Made by a program: the position numbers and the translations under genes. Shown piece after piece: positions 53,410-55,982 of a DNA stretch of 55,982 nt (position 1 is the first letter of the stretch; every line of letters starts with the position of its first letter). A model generated the notes under the pieces. The model saw nothing but the letters and a program-made list of their open reading frames with translations, was not told the DNA's origin and did not search any database. This DNA is from Klebsiella pneumoniae (GTDB lineage Bacteria > Pseudomonadota > Gammaproteobacteria > Ga0077536): contig CAMCQE010000008.1 of assembly GCA_945876945.1 (NCBI GenBank), forward strand, positions 1-55,982, in the 5' to 3' direction.

Positions 53410-53841
53410 CTAGGGTTTCCAGTCCGCATGCGTCGCGATGGCACCCGTCGCGTCCCAACCGTGCCAGATGTCCACCGCCATCCACATGGTCACTCGGCGA
53501 TGCGCGCGCTCCGGGTAGACGCTGCCGGTATAGCGGAGTGCGAGCCGGTCGATGTCGGCGAGGCCCACGTCGTCGTGGATGTCGACGATGCGGCCGATCA
53601 GCGAGACGTGTTTGTACCAGGACTGCTCGTCGAGCACCGTCAGCGCCACGGCCGGCCGCTCTTGCAGATAGTTCACGCGCACGCGGCTCGCATCCATGTT
53701 CAACAGCACGCGGCCGTCCTCCCAGTCATACCAGGTGGCCACCGTGTGCGGACTGCCGTCCGGGCGTGTGCTCGCCATGACGGCGGCGTTGGGATGGCGG
53801 AGCAGCGCGTCGACCGACGGCGGAACGGGCGGTTTGGGCAT
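53410..53841 (-). CDS. PPOX-family (pyridoxamine-oxidase-like) flavin/F420-binding protein
   Basis: A 143-residue split-barrel protein. ATG at 53841 is chosen over an upstream frame start because PPSVDALLRHPNAAVMASTR begins the domain. Typical lines are VMASTRPDGSPHTVATWYDW, RVLLNMDASRVRVNYLQERP and VSLIGRIVDI. The family binds FMN or F420 and reduces small molecules; many annotated members are F420-dependent, which is unproven here. No partner gene is adjacent. Confidence 0.82.
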   Translation of the reverse strand: MPKPPVPPSVDALLRHPNAAVMASTRPDGSPHTVATWYDWEDGRVLLNMDASRVRVNYLQERPAVALTVLDEQSWYKHVSLIGRIVDIHDDVGLADIDRLALRYTGSVYPERAHRRVTMWMAVDIWHGWDATGAIATHADWKP

Positions 53842-54076
53842 GGCGGGTTCCCTTGAGAGTGAGAAGGTGGGGACAGTGTAGCCGCGAACGCGGGGGTGGA
53901 CCGAGGGTCTCAAGTGGAACTCAAACACCGGCAGCGCCGGCGGCAGTTTTCTCGCGCGCCCGGTCGCTCAAGCGGTTCCTCCGGCGGCGGCGACCAGCTT
54001 CATGCTTGTTTTTAAAAAACACGCATGAAATAGTCCGGGGCACCGCCAACTATCCGATTGCTAACAGGTATTGGGC

Positions 54077-55435
54077 ATGAAACTGCCGTTAACACCGCCG
54101 CCCTTCCACGCATTGTTCGAAGCCGCCATCACGCAGGGGCCGGCGCTGGCGGCCCGCATCTTTGGCGTGTCGCCGGAGGTCGATGACAAGGGTCGCTATC
54201 TGCATTGGGACAAGCTGCGGCACCTCTCGCCCCCCGAAGGCTTAAGCCCGGAGCAATGGTGGTTGGGCATCAAGCTGGGCCGCCGCAATCAGTTTCGCCA
54301 GTTGCCCCTGCACGACAAACACGGACAGCCTTTTCAATACTGGCTGCCCGCTACAGTTCAGCAACAACTGCACTGGCTGGACCGGCATGCAGCAGGTTCC
54401 ATCCAGGCGGAATCGGCCATTGCGGATCCGCAAACCCGCAACACCTATCTCATTCGCAGCCTCATCGAGGAATCCATCCACTCCAGCCAGCTAGAAGGCG
54501 CGTCGACCACCCAGAACGTGGCGCGCGAGATGATTCGGCAGAACCGCGAGCCGCGTGACAGCAGCGAGCGGATGATTTTTAACAACTACCATGCGATGCA
54601 GTTCATCCGCGAGCATCGCCACGACCCGCTCACGCCGTCGGCGGTGCTGGAGTTGCAGCGCATCCTCACGCGCAACACGCTCGATAACGACGAGCAGTCC
54701 GGGCGCTTCCGCCGTGCCGATGAATCCATCGAAGTCGTGGACAACCTCAGCCACACAATCCTGCACACGCCACCGCCGGCAGACCAACTGCCAGGGCGAC
54801 TGCAAGCCCTGTGCGACTTCGCCAACGCCGGCAACGCAGATGGCGGCAGCAGTTTTCTGCATCCGGTCGTGAAAGCGGTGGCGCTGCATTTCATGCTGGG
54901 CTACGACCATCCCTTCTGCGACGGCAACGGCCGCACGGCGCGGGCTTTGTTCTATTGGGCGATGGCGCGCGAGGGCTACTGGCTGGTGGAGTTCATTTCT
55001 ATATCCAAAATTATCAAGCAGAGCCCCACCCACTACGGTCGCGCTTACCTGCACACCGAAACCGATGACAACGACCTCACCTACTTTCTGCTTCACCAGT
55101 TGGACATGGTGCGACAGGCGGTGGACGCGCTCCACGAGTATCTGCGGGTAAAAGCGCGCGATATTAGCGAGGCCGAACAGCTGCTAACCGGCAATCCACG
55201 CCTTCGGGGGCAACTCAACTTCCGACAGACTGCTTTGCTAAGGCACGCATTGAAGCATCCGCGCTTCGCCTACGTGATCGAGGAACATCAGCGCTCGCAC
55301 GGCATTTCCTACGATATAGCGCGCAAAGATCTCCAGGCGATGGCCGCACTGGGGCTGCTAACCCGCACCCGTGAAGGCAAACGCTATTTTTTCATCGCGC
55401 CCGCTAATCTTGAACGCCGGATCCTGCGCTCGTAA
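54077..55435 (+). CDS. Fic-family protein with N-terminal self-inhibition motif
   Basis: A 452-residue protein that would transfer AMP (or another nucleotide part) to target proteins. The Fic core is HPFCDGNGR (278-286), with the catalytic His first. An inhibitory helix motif [ST]xxxE[GN] is present before it as SSQLEG (136-141; Ser136, Glu140, Gly141), so this is a class II Fic protein kept off until the helix is displaced. A C-terminal winged-helix-like segment (YDIARKDLQAMAALGLLTRT) follows, as in several large Fic proteins. ATG at 54077 is chosen over a TTG six bases upstream. No separate antitoxin gene is needed. Target unknown. Confidence 0.92.
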   Translation: MKLPLTPPPFHALFEAAITQGPALAARIFGVSPEVDDKGRYLHWDKLRHLSPPEGLSPEQWWLGIKLGRRNQFRQLPLHDKHGQPFQYWLPATVQQQLHWLDRHAAGSIQAESAIADPQTRNTYLIRSLIEESIHSSQLEGASTTQNVAREMIRQNREPRDSSERMIFNNYHAMQFIREHRHDPLTPSAVLELQRILTRNTLDNDEQSGRFRRADESIEVVDNLSHTILHTPPPADQLPGRLQALCDFANAGNADGGSSFLHPVVKAVALHFMLGYDHPFCDGNGRTARALFYWAMAREGYWLVEFISISKIIKQSPTHYGRAYLHTETDDNDLTYFLLHQLDMVRQAVDALHEYLRVKARDISEAEQLLTGNPRLRGQLNFRQTALLRHALKHPRFAYVIEEHQRSHGISYDIARKDLQAMAALGLLTRTREGKRYFFIAPANLERRILRS

Positions 55436-55553
55436 GGGTTGGCTTGCGAACGAAGCACGGCGCCGACATCATTCTTCTTCAATCGGCGCGCCGGCTACTC
55501 ATTAGCCCACGTTCAAGCGCAGCCGTTCTTGTTGCTAAAAAGGACTTCAGCAG

Positions 55554-55982
55554 ATGAGCACCAATCTTTTTTTCATCGATAGCCGCGTGCCCGACTTACA
55601 GAGCATCGTGGCGGCTCTGCCCACGAACGCTGACTGGTTTTTACTCCGGCCGGACGAAGATGGCCTGCAGCAGATGGCGAGCGCCCTTCAGGCGTATTCA
55701 TCTCTGGACTCAATTCAAATTGTGTCGCACGGCAGTGCCGGGGCGTTGTATTTGGGCAGCAGGGTGCTAAAGAGCGATAACCTAAACACATCCAGAAATG
55801 AGCTTTACACGATCGGGGCCAGTCTGACTGACACAGGGGACATCCTGTTGTACGGCTGCAACGTGGCCAACGGCGATGACGGCGCCAGATTCGTCAATTT
55901 GCTCGCGCAGGCAACTGGGGCGGATGTGGCGGCCAGTGACGACGTGACGGGTTCATTCTCGCCCGATGGCGATTGGGAGTTG
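55554..55982 (+). CDS. DUF4347-domain protein, N-terminus only
   Basis: The first 143 codons of a gene that runs off the right edge. ATG at 55554 with AAGGA about 12 bases upstream. The sequence NLFFIDSRVPDLQSIVAALP, then LDSIQIVSHGSAGALYLGSR, ILLYGCNVANGDDGARFVNL and ATGADVAASDDVTGS matches DUF4347, the domain that opens many very large repeat-rich surface proteins (often with cadherin, VCBS or calcium-binding repeats). So the gene beyond the window is probably a giant adhesin or exported repeat protein; that part is inference. Confidence 0.85.
   Translation, partial: MSTNLFFIDSRVPDLQSIVAALPTNADWFLLRPDEDGLQQMASALQAYSSLDSIQIVSHGSAGALYLGSRVLKSDNLNTSRNELYTIGASLTDTGDILLYGCNVANGDDGARFVNLLAQATGADVAASDDVTGSFSPDGDWEL

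Overview
The window reads as chromosomal DNA of a high-GC gammaproteobacterium, most like the Xanthomonadales and their relatives. The main clues are an unusually long DksA with a Lys/Ala/Pro-rich N-terminal tail and an almost cysteine-free zinc-finger region, an AlgZ/AlgR-type two-component pair divergent from argH, the mutY-yggX pair, an Rsd/AlgQ-type sigma regulator, an AddAB-like recombination pair, and VPxPA-type C-terminal sorting signals. Genes are dense, many neighbours overlap by 4-20 bases, and GTG starts are common. The species assignment is inference.

Layout. 1-12.8 kb is an accessory, partly decayed segment. It holds the start of a DUF4268-like protein, a dead toxin-antitoxin remnant, an amino-acid ABC transporter of unusual domain architecture (two binding modules fused to the permease, and an ATPase with an RsbW-like tail), a cytochrome P450, a glutaminase, two VPxPA-CTERM surface proteins, a small HNH nuclease, a hybrid sensor kinase with its receiver protein, and scraps of a PQQ dehydrogenase. 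The antitoxin, P450, glutaminase and sensor kinase are each interrupted only by in-frame stop codons, five in all, with no frameshift. 12.9-23.4 kb holds a glycosyltransferase, then a LysR regulator followed by an unknown protein, an orphan solute-binding protein of the urea-carboxylase-region type and an isopenicillin-N-synthase-like oxygenase. After an opposing dusC comes a three-subunit molybdenum hydroxylase operon ending in a MoaD/ThiS-like carrier. Together these look like uptake and oxidation of a small, probably nitrogen-containing compound, but the substrate is not visible.

23.4-34.2 kb contains glpK, a DUF2461 protein, an HD phosphohydrolase, a dienelactone hydrolase, a GT39-like membrane glycosyltransferase (probably with a CTG start), two small cytochromes c, dksA, a REC-PAS-LuxR regulator and a third VPxPA-CTERM protein. 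34.2-52 kb is mostly housekeeping: the AddA/AddB-like pair, Rsd, a TerB-like protein, rsmE, algR-algZ, argH, an AsmA-SRPBCC-mutY-yggX run, and a DUF1326/DUF2182 pair.

52.1-56 kb starts with tRNA-Phe, which has a clear sigma-70 promoter. It then turns accessory again: a small inverted-repeat element, a ParD-like/RelE-like toxin-antitoxin pair, a tautomerase, a PPOX flavoprotein, a self-inhibited Fic protein, and the first 143 codons of a DUF4347 protein that runs off the end. No CRISPR array, rRNA or intact transposase was seen.
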